Assembly: GCA_026392015.1 (NCBI GenBank)
Contig: JAPLCW010000148.1
Coordinates: 1 to 34,103 of the forward strand
Direction: 5' to 3'
DNA: 34,103 nt
From: Candidatus Auribacterota bacterium
GTDB taxonomy: Bacteria; Auribacterota; Tritonobacteria; UBA1439
In this document: positions 7,560 to 17,560 of the stretch, piece by piece
Layout: each line of letters opens with the position of its first letter
How positions within the stretch are numbered: the first letter of the stretch is position 1
The notes under the pieces: model-generated
Database searches by the model: none
Told to the model about the DNA's origin: nothing
The model's input: the letters and a program-made list of their open reading frames with translations, nothing else
Made by a program: the position numbers and the translations under genes

Positions 7560-9935
7560 TTATTTTAAATAGTGTCTGTCCCTACCTATGACTCTTTTCC
7601 TCCCTATCCGCAGCGCTGCAACAACCACTCCGATGAGGGCGGCGATACTTATCCCCAGACCGACCTTGAACGATAATGGAAAATAGACAAACTCCACGGT
7701 GTGCTCTCCCGGATCGAGATAGACTGCCCTCTGGATATAGTTTGCTTTGTATATTTTCCTTTCCTTTCCGTCCACAAGAGCCTTCCACCCCGGATAGTAG
7801 GTATCCGCCACAATGAGATACGCGCTCCGCAACGCTTTTGTGCGCAGCGCCACGTAATTCGGAGAATAGGACACGATGCGCGCATCTTCGCCCTTGTCCG
7901 GCTCCGCACTGTCTTCGAGCAAGGGGCAGGAGCTATCTTCCAGAATGACGCTCCTTAGAGGATCGAAGAACGGGGACATCAATTCGCGAAGGATACTCTC
8001 TTTTTCATGCATGACCATCACGTCGTGCGCGAGGTGGGCGCGGGGAAGGGAATCGTTATTGAGATAGACACTCATTTCCTGTTGATCCATCTTCAACGTA
8101 AACAGATCTCCCGTGGGGCGATACCCGCGCGGCAACATGATATATTTGACATTTAATAGATGCAAGAGCCGTGAAAAGCTCAGATAATCCAGATTGGTTT
8201 CCTCCCTCCCCTGACTGAAATCAATATAGTCCTTGTACCACGCAATGTAATTGGGATTATAGCCGGCAACATTGCTCACCCGACATGCCATCCCCGCATT
8301 CGTCAGGAGCCCGCCTGTGGTTAAGATACGATAATAATCCTTGTCCGCCCTTAGAAAGTCCACAACTTTTTCGGGCCAGTATGCGCTCGGGAGGGGACAC
8401 GCAACCAGATAACGCAGGCCGAACGCGAACAGATCCACAACGACGAGCAGAAGGATCAGTATCTTCGCGATGCGGCGGTGGAGCGTGCCGCGGGCGAGAA
8501 GGAACAGAATCAGGGCGCCGGCGACACAAAAGCCGGAAAACGTCAGGAGGCTCCTCACCGCGAGGGCCTGGGAACGCGCGACAAATACGGCGTCGCCCAG
8601 ATCGGGAGGCGGATTGAACTGCCTCTGGAAAGAAGCGGAATAGTTCAGGATCGCCCTCCATGCCGCGCCGCCGCCGCCCTGAAGGAGCAACGCCGTCACG
8701 GCTCCAACTGCTGCCGTCAGCGCGAGCATGGTCGCGGCCCTGGCCAGCCGCCGGCCCGCATCTCCTCCGGTGCGGAGCATCTCATCAATGCCAATTGCAC
8801 AGAGGGTTGCGAGAGAGAAAGTCGTCAGCAACATGAACTTCGAATTACCGCGAAAAAAGGAAAAACCGGGAACATAATCATAGAAAAGTCTGAATACCGG
8901 CGTGTATTTTCCGAACGCCAGAATGACGCTCGCGAAGGCGAGAACGGAGAAAAACGCGCGGCGCCTGTCCCTCCCCGCGATCGCCCCGAACATCGCCGCG
9001 ACCAATGGGAAGACGCCTATGTACGCGCACATTTCCCACAGATAGCAGCGTCCCCAGTAACGAACATACACATCGTCGCCCATGAGGTCCGGCATCAGGA
9101 AGGTGACACTGTTTTCGGGGGGGAAGGAAAATATGGAGCAAAATTCGTAAGAGGCGCCTCCCCGCATGGAATAGAGCAGGAACTCACATGCCGGAAGCAA
9201 CTGTACCGCCGCAAGGGAAATCCCGACGGCAATAATCGAGGGGAACACGATGCCTTTCCCCATAAATTGCCCCGGGCGCTTTCCTTCTTTTGGGGTCGCC
9301 ACCGCGCGAAAAATGCAATACAGAAAAAGCGCGAGACACCCGTAGAACACAACCTGCAGGTGACTCGCGAGTATCTGAAGCGCCAGAGTCGCTCCCGCAG
9401 CAAGGATATACCCGCCCTTCCCCTTTTGAAAATATCTTTCCACGAAAAGAAAGAGCAACGGAATCCAGATCATGGTCGAGAGATAGCACAGGTGCCCGGC
9501 AAAGATATGACATACCTGGGTCGCTCCGAACATATACACGAGCGCGGAGGTGAACGCGCTCGATCGCTCCCTCACGAAACATCGTATATAATAGTAGAAA
9601 AATATCCCGGAGAGCAGCGTCTGTGCAATAACGCTGTAATTTATCGCGAGATGAAGGGGTACGGCAAGGAAGAGGAGATTGACCGGATAGAAGATGGCCG
9701 AAAAGGTGTCCGCGAGAAATGGCACACCGCAGAATATGTACGGATTCCAGAAGGGAAGAATCCCCCGGGACAGGCTGGAGGACGCGTACTGCCGCATCGG
9801 GATGAAAAGATCCAGCATATCCGCATGGGAGCTCAACACCACCGGGTCCGAACGGAATATGACGGCGCTGAAAAAAGCGACGGTGAGCGCCAGGAAACCA
9901 AGGAGGCAGGGAATGTCTTTCTTGAATTCACTCAT
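7560..9935 (-). CDS. YfhO-family membrane protein
   Basis: This roughly 791-residue protein shows the pattern of the YfhO family (large GT-C-like membrane proteins). It has an early loop with DLFIPMRQY and ILPFWNPYIFCGVPFLAD, about a dozen hydrophobic segments up to about residue 480, then a soluble region with SYSPNYVALRTKA, ADTYYPGWKALVDG and DPGEHTVEFVYFPLSFK before a last membrane helix. In Gram-positives YfhO-type proteins act in glycosylation of cell-surface polymers from lipid carriers; the role here is inferred. I chose the ATG at 9935 (MSEFKKDIP), 8 bp past the upstream stop. The alternative ATG at 9983 would overlap the preceding gene by 41 bp and add a polar, unfamily-like 16-residue tail. 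The overlap or near-contact suggests co-transcription with the TPR-bearing gene upstream. Confidence 0.85.
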   Translation of the reverse strand: MSEFKKDIPCLLGFLALTVAFFSAVIFRSDPVVLSSHADMLDLFIPMRQYASSSLSRGILPFWNPYIFCGVPFLADTFSAIFYPVNLLFLAVPLHLAINYSVIAQTLLSGIFFYYYIRCFVRERSSAFTSALVYMFGATQVCHIFAGHLCYLSTMIWIPLLFLFVERYFQKGKGGYILAAGATLALQILASHLQVVFYGCLALFLYCIFRAVATPKEGKRPGQFMGKGIVFPSIIAVGISLAAVQLLPACEFLLYSMRGGASYEFCSIFSFPPENSVTFLMPDLMGDDVYVRYWGRCYLWEMCAYIGVFPLVAAMFGAIAGRDRRRAFFSVLAFASVILAFGKYTPVFRLFYDYVPGFSFFRGNSKFMLLTTFSLATLCAIGIDEMLRTGGDAGRRLARAATMLALTAAVGAVTALLLQGGGGAAWRAILNYSASFQRQFNPPPDLGDAVFVARSQALAVRSLLTFSGFCVAGALILFLLARGTLHRRIAKILILLLVVVDLFAFGLRYLVACPLPSAYWPEKVVDFLRADKDYYRILTTGGLLTNAGMACRVSNVAGYNPNYIAWYKDYIDFSQGREETNLDYLSFSRLLHLLNVKYIMLPRGYRPTGDLFTLKMDQQEMSVYLNNDSLPRAHLAHDVMVMHEKESILRELMSPFFDPLRSVILEDSSCPLLEDSAEPDKGEDARIVSYSPNYVALRTKALRSAYLIVADTYYPGWKALVDGKERKIYKANYIQRAVYLDPGEHTVEFVYFPLSFKVGLGISIAALIGVVVAALRIGRKRVIGRDRHYLK

Positions 9936-9942
9936 CGCGTTT

Positions 9943-12153
9943 TCATTGTGACCGTATGTTGTTGATTCTTTCCCGCGCAACATCTCCCGCGGGATTCAGT
10001 TCGAGCGCCCTCTGGTACGATTTCAGCGCATCTTCCTTCCGGCCGAGCCTCGCGTAACAGTCGCCCATGAACAGATGCGGCTCCGCGAGCACCGGCTGAA
10101 GTTCAGAAGCCCGGGCGAGGTCCTCACGCGCCTTCGAAAACTCTTTCATCCTGAAGTAGAGCGCCGCTGCCTCCATATAGCGCGCGAAGTTCCCGGAGTC
10201 ATGCGGATTTTTTGCAATCTCCTTCTTTAATTTCGCGATCCTTATGCTCGGCTCGACGAGCGGCGCGATAAGATCCGCGGACCGGACCTCAAGGGACTTC
10301 CCGAGTGCGACGAGCGCTTCGTCATAGCGCCCGATGTCAAGGAGCGCCGACCCAAGATTGAACCACGTGACCGGGCATCCGGGATCGATCTCGAGGGCTC
10401 TGCGGAACTCCTCCGCCGCTTCGTCCAACCTCTGTTCCTTGAAATAGAAATACCCCAGTTCCTTATGGGCCTCCGGGTCGCGGGGATTCTTCCTGACCTC
10501 CTGCACAAGGCGGTCGATGGAGAGATCATAGCGTTCTCCGTACGGTTCCCGAGGCGCCGTCCGCGCGATAACCTTGTGGATAAACAGATAGGGAAATTCA
10601 GCCGCCTTCTCAAAATCAAACATCAACGCATTGGCCATGAGGCGATGGAATACGCTCACCCCCGATGGTGCTTCCCCGACGATGTACGCCACCTTATACT
10701 CGCGCAAATTCCGTTCAAAACCCCCGAACACCGACTCATACTGGCCTCCGCCCACCACCTTCCGGCCGCTGCGGAGAAAAAGCTCCGCCCGATCGCAGAG
10801 GATGACGCTCGAGGGATCGGCATTATTTTGCAGCCAGGCGGCAGCGCTTGAGAGATCATAGCTGAACCGCCCCGCGACGGTGATGCAGGCCGGACCGAAG
10901 CCGCAGAAAGCGAGATTGGTAACAATCAGCAGCACACTCAGGGCGATGGATAAAACAAAATACACGCCTGAAAGAACAGACAGGGTCCAGAGGCGTATCG
11001 CATCCCCTTTCCAGAAGCGGATCACCCCGGAACATTTATTGAGCAGTTCGGCGCCCCCTTCCAGGAAGAAACACCAGAGAAACGGGATGACGGGAATGAG
11101 CAGGCGCAACTGCCTGGCGGGGTAGAACACGAGAATCGTCATAGAGCACAGCGCGTACAGGGCGACCATCCGCTTCCCGCCGTCCTTCATAAAACCGTAG
11201 ATGCCGAGAAGAATAATGGCGGGAGTTGCACACGCGAGAAGAGGCGCTATCAGGAGATCTATTCGCGGATAGTGAATAAAAACCGGCGACAGAGAGCTCG
11301 CGAGCTCTGTCTCATTGATATAGAGAAACGGATACAGCACGCGAGACAATGCCGTCACATAATACACCGCGCCCTTGACCATTCCGCCGCACACCATGGC
11401 AATGGAACTCGCGCCCGGCGAATGGGAAAGGAACAGGCTCCCCCAGTATCCCCACGCGTCCGTTCCTCCTGCCTGAAAAATCCCGATGATATTTTTCAGC
11501 ATCCAGGGAATGGAAAGAAAAAGGGCTACGGAAAAGAACGCCGCCGCCTTTCGCCATGCCCTTTTTACGCAAAAGAAAATCAACCCTGAGATGACGAGAC
11601 TGACTCCGATGATCCTTGTAAGGACCGAAATGGCCGCTGCGATTCCCGCCCTCCGTGCGTGTCTCACACTAGTGTCGTCTTCGGATGTGAGAACGAGCAA
11701 CAGGGCCACGGAAGAAAAGAGAATGTACGCCGATTCCGAAAGAATCTCCGCCGCGTTCTGAATAAAGATCGGGTTGAGGGCGGTTGCCGCCAGTACCAGG
11801 GCGCTCTTCAAGGGGGAGAGTACACGCCGGAGCACGCGGTGAAGACACAGGAGCGCGCAGACGCTGATCAGGATGTTGAATATCTTTCCCGCCATGATAA
11901 TCCCGTGAGGAAAGAAAAAGGCCGCGGGGAGCAACAGGATCGGATACAGGGGCGGATACTTGAGATGCGGCGGATCACCGGGGAGATTGATATCCCGATA
12001 TCCGTTCCCCCGGGCCATTGAGAGAGCGAGGGTGAGATAACACGCGCTGTCCGGGGTATAGATGCACAGGTTATTGAGCAACAGGGATGCGCTCAGCGTA
12101 AAAAGCGCGAGTGCCACAATCACGATCGTTTTAGAAATTGAATCGCTGTTCAT
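9943..12153 (-). CDS. ArnT/GT39-like membrane glycosyltransferase fused to C-terminal TPRs
   Basis: The N-terminal two thirds of this 736-residue protein is polytopic. After the first helix, YTPDSACYLTLALSMARGNGY places D35 in the expected GT39/ArnT position, and the loop continues with KYPPLYPILLLPAA. A soluble segment follows at about residues 430-530 (NADPSSVILCDRAELFLRSGR). The last 200 residues hold at least four TPR units, for example KELGYFYFKEQRLDEAAEEFRRALEIDPG and FMGDCYARLGRKEDALKSYQRALELNP. TPRs bind peptides or partner proteins, so the fusion suggests a sugar transferase that recruits a protein partner or acceptor (inference). The start at 12153 is preceded by AAGG about 10 bases upstream. 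The gene is 60 bp after the TMTC-like gene and nearly touches the YfhO-like one, consistent with one operon. Confidence 0.85.
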   Translation of the reverse strand: MNSDSISKTIVIVALALFTLSASLLLNNLCIYTPDSACYLTLALSMARGNGYRDINLPGDPPHLKYPPLYPILLLPAAFFFPHGIIMAGKIFNILISVCALLCLHRVLRRVLSPLKSALVLAATALNPIFIQNAAEILSESAYILFSSVALLLVLTSEDDTSVRHARRAGIAAAISVLTRIIGVSLVISGLIFFCVKRAWRKAAAFFSVALFLSIPWMLKNIIGIFQAGGTDAWGYWGSLFLSHSPGASSIAMVCGGMVKGAVYYVTALSRVLYPFLYINETELASSLSPVFIHYPRIDLLIAPLLACATPAIILLGIYGFMKDGGKRMVALYALCSMTILVFYPARQLRLLIPVIPFLWCFFLEGGAELLNKCSGVIRFWKGDAIRLWTLSVLSGVYFVLSIALSVLLIVTNLAFCGFGPACITVAGRFSYDLSSAAAWLQNNADPSSVILCDRAELFLRSGRKVVGGGQYESVFGGFERNLREYKVAYIVGEAPSGVSVFHRLMANALMFDFEKAAEFPYLFIHKVIARTAPREPYGERYDLSIDRLVQEVRKNPRDPEAHKELGYFYFKEQRLDEAAEEFRRALEIDPGCPVTWFNLGSALLDIGRYDEALVALGKSLEVRSADLIAPLVEPSIRIAKLKKEIAKNPHDSGNFARYMEAAALYFRMKEFSKAREDLARASELQPVLAEPHLFMGDCYARLGRKEDALKSYQRALELNPAGDVARERINNIRSQ

Positions 12154-12213
12154 TGCGTTCAGGCCTTACATTCCCGCAGGAATGGGGGCTGCGGGGTGCG
12201 CTACTTTATTTTA

Positions 12214-14175
12214 TCAAGGGCCCCTCACTTCATCAGAAACCCTTCCGGGATATCCCAATTTCATTGCCCTACTGCGGTACGCGTCAGCCTTATCCTTATC
12301 TCCCTTCATGAAATAGCATAGCGCCAGGTTATAATACGCCGGCGCAAAACCAGGGTCCAGTTGAACGGCCTTCTCGAACTGGGGTATGGCTTCGGAAATC
12401 ATGCCGCTACGGGCATAGGCGAGGCCAAGGTCATTGCGGGAGGGAGCGAAATCACGCTTCTTCCGCCCTCCGGCGGCAACGGCATCCTTCTCTTGCTGAT
12501 CCAATATTATCGAGAGAACGCGACAGGCGTCGGGGACACGCGACTTGAGGGCGATCGCCTGCTTTAACTCCCGTACGGCGCCATCGGTATCGCCCTCCTC
12601 TCCGCACAAGACCCCGAGGTTGATGTGCGGCTCCGCAAAGTCCGCCTTGAGCGAAACCGCTCTGGTGAATTCCGCCCTGGCTTTCGAGCGGAGATTCCGC
12701 CCGGCATACACGAGGCCAAGATTATTGTGGGCAGTTGCGGCGCCGGGGTATTTGCTGATGACGTCCATCCAGAGACGCTCGTCGTATCTCCATATAAGGC
12801 ATCTCTGTAACGTCAGGAGCGAGAGACCGGCAATCACAAGGGTGAGCGCGCCGACGGGAACAATGCGCACGAGTGTCCTGACATGCGCACAGCCCGCTTC
12901 GCCGGGGCGGTTTGCCTGCTCGTCACAATATTTCCAAATTCGGGAGAAAAGAATGCCTATCAGATAGAAAATACCTATGGACGGCAGATAGGCATACCGG
13001 TCTGCCGCCATTGTGTCCCTCACGGGAATGAGCTGGAGTACCGGGAATATGGTGATCAGATACCAAAGGGAACCGAAGCTAATCTCTCTCTTTCTCCTTG
13101 CGATAAAAAGCGTACCTGCAGCGAATCCTGTCGCGAACAGGGAGAACAGGAACTCCGGTTGAAATATCGACACCGTGGCGGGGTAGGGATAATAGGCCGA
13201 CAGACGTATCGGGATGAGAATTTTTGCCACATACCACACACAATTCCTGGAGGCGATCAGGATCGCGGGGAGCGGATCCTTATGGAACGGCGGCCTCAAT
13301 GTCTCTCCGGACATTGAAACAATCAGTATGACAACGCTAAAAATGGCGCTCAATGCAAAAAAAGGGATCTTGTTACTCCATAAACCCGCGAGGGGCAAAT
13401 CCCTCACTCCGTAAATAACACGTCCCCCTGCTCCCTCGCCTCGCCGCGACTGCGTTCCTCCGCAACCATCCGCAGGTGATCCGGCTGATCGCGGACTGCG
13501 ACGCGCGCCGAAGTAATAATCGGTCAGCAAGAGTATGAACGGGAGAGAAATCGCCATTGACTTGCTGAGAAGCGCACAGAGAAAGAAGATCAGGGAAAGC
13601 CAGTAGTATTTCATTTTGAGAAACGCAGGCGGGCTCACCGCCCCGAGGGCGCTATCTCCCCGGCCCCGGATCAGGGCGCACCACGATATCACAGAGAGGA
13701 GATAAAAGAACGCGCTGAGCAGTTCCGTGCGCCCGGTGACCCAGGCTACCGATTCCACGTGCAGCGGATGGACGGCGAACAGGGCGGACGCGACACATGC
13801 GACTACTTTATCTCCAGTTAAGTAGTAGAGCAGTGCAAGCACAAGGATTGAATTGAGGATATGCAGCAGCAGGTTTGTCGCATGATACCCGTGCGGATTC
13901 AATCCATACATCCGATAATCCAGCGCAAAGGAAAGTGTCACGAGAGGAATATACACGGTCGAAAGCACTGTCGATTTGAAGAAGGTGAGTATATTACCGG
14001 GGGCGAGACTCCTGATCAATTGGTTATTCACCACGTTGCCGGGATCATCCCAGTTCACAAATCCGTTGCTGAGCACGGGAAAATACGCCAGCGCGGCCAG
14101 CAAGGCAATGCCGCAGAACATAAGGAAAACCCCGGACGCCGCGATACGGGGGTGATTTGAATTAGCCCGGACCAT
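12214..14175 (-). CDS. TMTC-like protein: membrane O-mannosyltransferase-type core with C-terminal TPRs
   Basis: This 653-residue protein has the layout of TMTC proteins. The first helix leads into NGFVNWDDPGNVVNN with the D43-D44 pair, then the family-typical PHGYHATNLLLHILNS and ALFAVHPLHVESVAWVTGR. Further on are the DUF1736-like stretch SAYYPYPATVSIFQPEFLFS and DTMAADRYAYLPSIGIFYL, and finally TPR units (AHNNLGLVYAGRNLRSKAR, PAYYNLALCYFMKGDKDKA). Animal TMTC1-4 are O-mannosyltransferases of cadherins. Bacterial relatives are common in PVC-type and candidate phyla, but their acceptors are mostly unproven. A low-complexity Gly/Arg insert (CGGTQSRRGEGAGGR, near residue 240) lies in a cytoplasmic-side loop. 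AGGAG stands 8 bases before the ATG at 14175. Neighbours are GT-C genes on both sides. Confidence 0.88.
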   Translation of the reverse strand: MVRANSNHPRIAASGVFLMFCGIALLAALAYFPVLSNGFVNWDDPGNVVNNQLIRSLAPGNILTFFKSTVLSTVYIPLVTLSFALDYRMYGLNPHGYHATNLLLHILNSILVLALLYYLTGDKVVACVASALFAVHPLHVESVAWVTGRTELLSAFFYLLSVISWCALIRGRGDSALGAVSPPAFLKMKYYWLSLIFFLCALLSKSMAISLPFILLLTDYYFGARRSPRSAGSPADGCGGTQSRRGEGAGGRVIYGVRDLPLAGLWSNKIPFFALSAIFSVVILIVSMSGETLRPPFHKDPLPAILIASRNCVWYVAKILIPIRLSAYYPYPATVSIFQPEFLFSLFATGFAAGTLFIARRKREISFGSLWYLITIFPVLQLIPVRDTMAADRYAYLPSIGIFYLIGILFSRIWKYCDEQANRPGEAGCAHVRTLVRIVPVGALTLVIAGLSLLTLQRCLIWRYDERLWMDVISKYPGAATAHNNLGLVYAGRNLRSKARAEFTRAVSLKADFAEPHINLGVLCGEEGDTDGAVRELKQAIALKSRVPDACRVLSIILDQQEKDAVAAGGRKKRDFAPSRNDLGLAYARSGMISEAIPQFEKAVQLDPGFAPAYYNLALCYFMKGDKDKADAYRSRAMKLGYPGRVSDEVRGP

Positions 14176-14296
14176 CTATGTCATCTCCTAGGGGTGGGGC
14201 GTGCGTGCGTATCGGCGACCAACCGCTATCTTCTTTTCACGCCGATACGCCGTTACGCCCACTCGCCGTCACAAGCTCATCATCGGGGATCTGTCG

Positions 14297-16423
14297 CTAT
14301 TTATTCTTATTCAGCTCCTCTTTCAACTTTTGGGCCTGTACACCGTCTATCATTTTCAACTTTTGATACTGCGCCAAAGCGTTTGCGTTATCCCCGATCG
14401 CAACATACATAATCCCGAGGTTCAAAAGAGCGATCGGAAAGTCGGGGCGCGTTTTTAATGCCTTTTGAAATTCCGAGATGGCCTCCCGGGGTCTGCCCAT
14501 GCCCCCGTAAATGATCCCGAGGTCGCAGCGGAGATCGACATTATCCGGCTCGTGCCGCACCGCCTCCGCGACGAGTTCCCTCGCCGTCTCCCAACGGCCC
14601 GCTCGCCCCAGAATTACCGCGAGCCTCCTTCTTATATCAATGCTGTCAGGCTTGATCTCGAGCGCCTTCCAATATTCCCGCGCGGCGTCCTGGGTATTGC
14701 CGGTTTCCTCGTAGAGGCTCGCAAGATAATAATGAATCTCGCCACTCCCGGGATCCAAAGCCTCAGCCCGAATCAAGCACTCTTTCGCCTGATCCAGCTT
14801 GTGCGTGCGCCAATAGAGCCGGCCGAGATTCTTGAGCGCACCGACATGCCGGGGCCGGAGCACGAGAGCCTTCATTAATTCCTTGCCCGCCTGATCGAAC
14901 TCACCCTTCTCAAACTCCAGCAAGCCGAGGAGAGCGAGGGAATCGGCGTTCCGCGGATCGGAATCTATCGATTCCCTGAGATAATATTCCCCTTCCCCCC
15001 ATTCGCCTCTTTCCAGGTGGACCGTTCCCAATGCCATATACAGTTCAGATTCGAAATTCACGGCATCTTCAGGAATTACCAGCGCCCTGTTGCAGAAAAA
15101 GAACAGGATCGCCAGGGCTGCCAGCGACCCGAAGAGCCTCAGATGGTCTCTCCCTGTATACCCCTCGCAGACACGCCAGAACGCCGAAGCCGCAAAGAGG
15201 CAGAGTACCGGCAGAAGCGGCATCCGGTAGCGTGTGGATACGAAAAAGAGCACGATAGAAAGCGAATAGGCAGCTACATATATATATATGAAGGCGAGCC
15301 TCCGGAATCGCCGGAGATTGACCAGCACTCCGAATAGCGCAGCGGGCAGTATAATCCCCATGGGGAAGCTGAATCCGCCTATTCTCCACACGAGAATCCG
15401 CAGCACCTGGGAATACCGGCGGAAAAGATATATATCTATATTTCTGGGTATCTCCCTTGCGGAGAAGAGACGCTCCGTTTTTATCGCCAGGCCCTTGAGA
15501 AATGCCCGCGGCTGACTTCGTAGGAACTCATAGGATTTCCGGTAAAAATACCGGGGGCCTTCAGGCGCGTACAGGATGCCTTCTTTCCGCGGCGAGACTG
15601 TCAGCTGATACCACTGATCCCCCGGACGAATAGCAACGGTCTTATCCGCCTCAGGGTTGTTCCCGATGTAGAAATTCAGGCCACCGCTCACGGGGAAGAG
15701 AATCCAGTTCTGTGTCAATGAATGGTTTCGTATCAGTATGGGCCCGAAAACAAAAATTGCCCCCACCGCGGCGCCGATGACTCGCCCGAGAATCGCCTTC
15801 CAGGAAAATTCCCGCCGCCACTGCGCAAGGAGCCATACCCACGCAGCCAGATAAAAAAGGAGAACGGTCGGCCGGATCATCATCCCGACGGCGCAGACGG
15901 CGCCCAGGATTAAGAAACCAAGGTGGCTGCCTTTCTTCCTTGGTTCATTCACACGTTCTTCCGGCATGATCTTCATAAATGCGGCAATGCTCGCGAAAAA
16001 CCAAAATACCTCCCATGTCGTGGGTAACAACTCTCCTTCGTAGAATATGAGCGTCCCGCAGATAGCAACCATCAGGGCGGCGATGAGGCCGACCCGCGCA
16101 TTGAAAAGCTTCGCGCCCAATAGATATGTGAGAACGCACGTAAGAAGCCCCAGCACTATCTGAACGATTCTTGCGGAAAGAAAGCCTGCCCCAAAAATGT
16201 AGTAGCAGGCGCTGAGAAAATATGGATAGAAGAGCGGCTGCCACACAGACTCGGGCCCCATCCCCGCCCCGCCCACCTGGGCAAGCGCCAGCTTGTTGTA
16301 GGTGTATGCATCTATGATGGGCGCAAAGAAGGTGGGGTTGTACAACAGGCTCTCCAACAGATAGATCAGCCGAAGGGCGAGGCCAAGAGAAAGGATGAGC
16401 GCTATTTTCGTCTGCTCTTTCAT
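14297..16423 (-). CDS. GT39-like membrane glycosyltransferase fused to C-terminal TPRs
   Basis: First gene of the minus-strand glycosylation block, about 708 residues. The N-terminal half is polytopic with FAPIIDAYTYNKLAL, D38 being the likely catalytic acid, then WQPLFYPYFLSACYYIFG and FYEGELLPTTWEVFWFF, all typical of GT39 proteins. From about residue 450 there are seven or eight TPR units (for example ADSLALLGLLEFEKGEFDQAGKEL, described by its A-L-G-x8-A pattern; last unit near PIALLNLGIMYVAIGDN). I prefer the ATG at 16423 (MKEQTK), which starts just before the first helix with GGAAC upstream. An in-frame GTG at 16465 would add 14 polar residues. A short (AT)n tract at about 15277-15290 encodes a YIYIY run within one helix. 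It may export or transfer lipid-linked sugar onto a protein held by the TPRs; this is inferred. Confidence 0.85.
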   Translation of the reverse strand: MKEQTKIALILSLGLALRLIYLLESLLYNPTFFAPIIDAYTYNKLALAQVGGAGMGPESVWQPLFYPYFLSACYYIFGAGFLSARIVQIVLGLLTCVLTYLLGAKLFNARVGLIAALMVAICGTLIFYEGELLPTTWEVFWFFASIAAFMKIMPEERVNEPRKKGSHLGFLILGAVCAVGMMIRPTVLLFYLAAWVWLLAQWRREFSWKAILGRVIGAAVGAIFVFGPILIRNHSLTQNWILFPVSGGLNFYIGNNPEADKTVAIRPGDQWYQLTVSPRKEGILYAPEGPRYFYRKSYEFLRSQPRAFLKGLAIKTERLFSAREIPRNIDIYLFRRYSQVLRILVWRIGGFSFPMGIILPAALFGVLVNLRRFRRLAFIYIYVAAYSLSIVLFFVSTRYRMPLLPVLCLFAASAFWRVCEGYTGRDHLRLFGSLAALAILFFFCNRALVIPEDAVNFESELYMALGTVHLERGEWGEGEYYLRESIDSDPRNADSLALLGLLEFEKGEFDQAGKELMKALVLRPRHVGALKNLGRLYWRTHKLDQAKECLIRAEALDPGSGEIHYYLASLYEETGNTQDAAREYWKALEIKPDSIDIRRRLAVILGRAGRWETARELVAEAVRHEPDNVDLRCDLGIIYGGMGRPREAISEFQKALKTRPDFPIALLNLGIMYVAIGDNANALAQYQKLKMIDGVQAQKLKEELNKNK

Positions 16424-16804
16424 TGTGTGCGTTCCGAAACGGCTTCCCCTGTCCGACAGTAGCACACCCGTAAGGACGCGCTACTCCTTTTTAAGGCCCG
16501 GCGGGATCTGTAGCCTAACGATTCTACCCACTGCGAACACTGAAGGCACTAATAAAAAATGGCAAATGACCTGTATGCGCGGAGCCATAGCCCCGCTTCG
16601 GCGGAGGCAGGCAAAATTCAAATGACAAAATCGCCTGCGAGCGGTAAGCATCGCGCGGTAAGCTATACGCATAATGCTTACAGCTTACCGCATAGGGCTG
16701 AGTTGGGATTTATCATTGCCCCGGTGTCTCAGTGCCCTCAGGGATATACATTGAATGGAAGAGAGTCTAAAAAGTTAAATATAGATTCTGACAGTTGCTC
16801 CGTA
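16424..16804. other. Spacer between glycosylation block and paralog array
   Basis: These 381 bp contain no credible gene. They hold a GCGGTAAGC inverted repeat (16655-16663 with 16683-16691, 19-base loop) with a further direct copy of the arm at 16641-16649. No clear -35/-10 pair for the upstream GT-C gene is evident to me. This is also the 3' flank of the last paralog, and no T-run terminator is visible. Confidence 0.5.
16655..16691. repeat. GCGGTAAGC inverted repeat
   Basis: Nine-base arms face each other across 19 bases, and a third copy of the arm stands 14 bases to the left. It could be a REP-like element or a weak hairpin after the last gene of the array. Confidence 0.5.
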
Positions 16805-17560
16805 TCACTGCATGCAAACGCAGAGTCTATGATGATCCCAGTATGGCCCTGACGCATCACATGAATCTAGTGCAGTCGAGCCTGACCTCGCTAAACATTG
16901 TGCCGGATCTACGACACTCAAAATCGGATACCAGCTGCGTGTGTCGCTGCCACAATATGCTGAACCGCTAATTGCCTTACACGCGGTGCACCCAATATCG
17001 TTCCACTGCCGGGTATCGCAGGTAAGTTGATTATTTGAGCATGTCGAGGTACAGCTATCTGTTCGGTTTACAGCTATGAACCAACAGCCATATCCCCCCA
17101 GACCGTCGGGTCCCCAGTAACCTCCCTTTGCACTGCACCAGGGTGTCGGTGTTAGTGTTGGTGTTGATGTTGGTGTTAACGTTGGTGTCGGCGTGGGCGT
17201 GAGCACTACTTGCGCCGTACCCGTCCGCACCCCCCAGCTTCCCGATACATGGCAGAAGAACTTCACTCCTGATTTCACATCAGCAGCCGTAGCGAGGCAC
17301 TCATCAAACTTCGCCTTCATATCCTCGTAGATCTGCTTCGTTGTTTTCATCGTGGAGCCAGGCGCTGCGCCAGGTTCCTGGAAACTGGGTAACGGTGTTA
17401 CGTCTATCCCCGAGTTCAGATAATCATAGACCTGAGAGAGCGAATACATCCCGCTCCCTGAGGAAGGGGCACCGGGAGAATCAATACTTCCCGCAACCAC
17501 CGTGCCGCACAAACCCGCAATCAACATCACGCTTACAACTACAACTAGTGTTGTTCTCAT
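16805..17560 (-). CDS. Array paralog 14: secreted protein with Cys-rich C-terminal domain
   Basis: Last gene (in transcription order) of the array, about 251 residues. Residues 1-23 are an SPase I signal peptide (MRTTLVVVVSVM...TVVA, cleavage before GSIDSPG). Residues 24-115 are the shared module, with both conserved cysteines (DEC, FFC). Residues 121-140 are a Thr/Pro linker. The remaining 110 residues are unique in this window and carry 12 cysteines (WCSAKGG, YGCWF, DSCTSTC, LTC, IGCTAC, YC, QC, SC, LCVC), which implies several disulfides outside the cytoplasm. I do not recognise this domain. The ATG at 17560 has GGGAGAAAGGAAAG directly upstream; the longer frame back to 17653 reads through the leader hairpin and is unlikely. 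Leader class A precedes it. Confidence 0.85.
   Translation of the reverse strand: MRTTLVVVVSVMLIAGLCGTVVAGSIDSPGAPSSGSGMYSLSQVYDYLNSGIDVTPLPSFQEPGAAPGSTMKTTKQIYEDMKAKFDECLATAADVKSGVKFFCHVSGSWGVRTGTAQVVLTPTPTPTLTPTSTPTLTPTPWCSAKGGYWGPDGLGGYGCWFIAVNRTDSCTSTCSNNQLTCDTRQWNDIGCTACKAISGSAYCGSDTRSWYPILSVVDPAQCLARSGSTALDSCDASGPYWDHHRLCVCMQ

Noticed and set aside
8478..9965. 495-codon plus-strand frame
   Set aside because: It lies opposite the YfhO-like gene, has charged low-complexity composition typical of an antisense shadow, and shows no recognisable domain.
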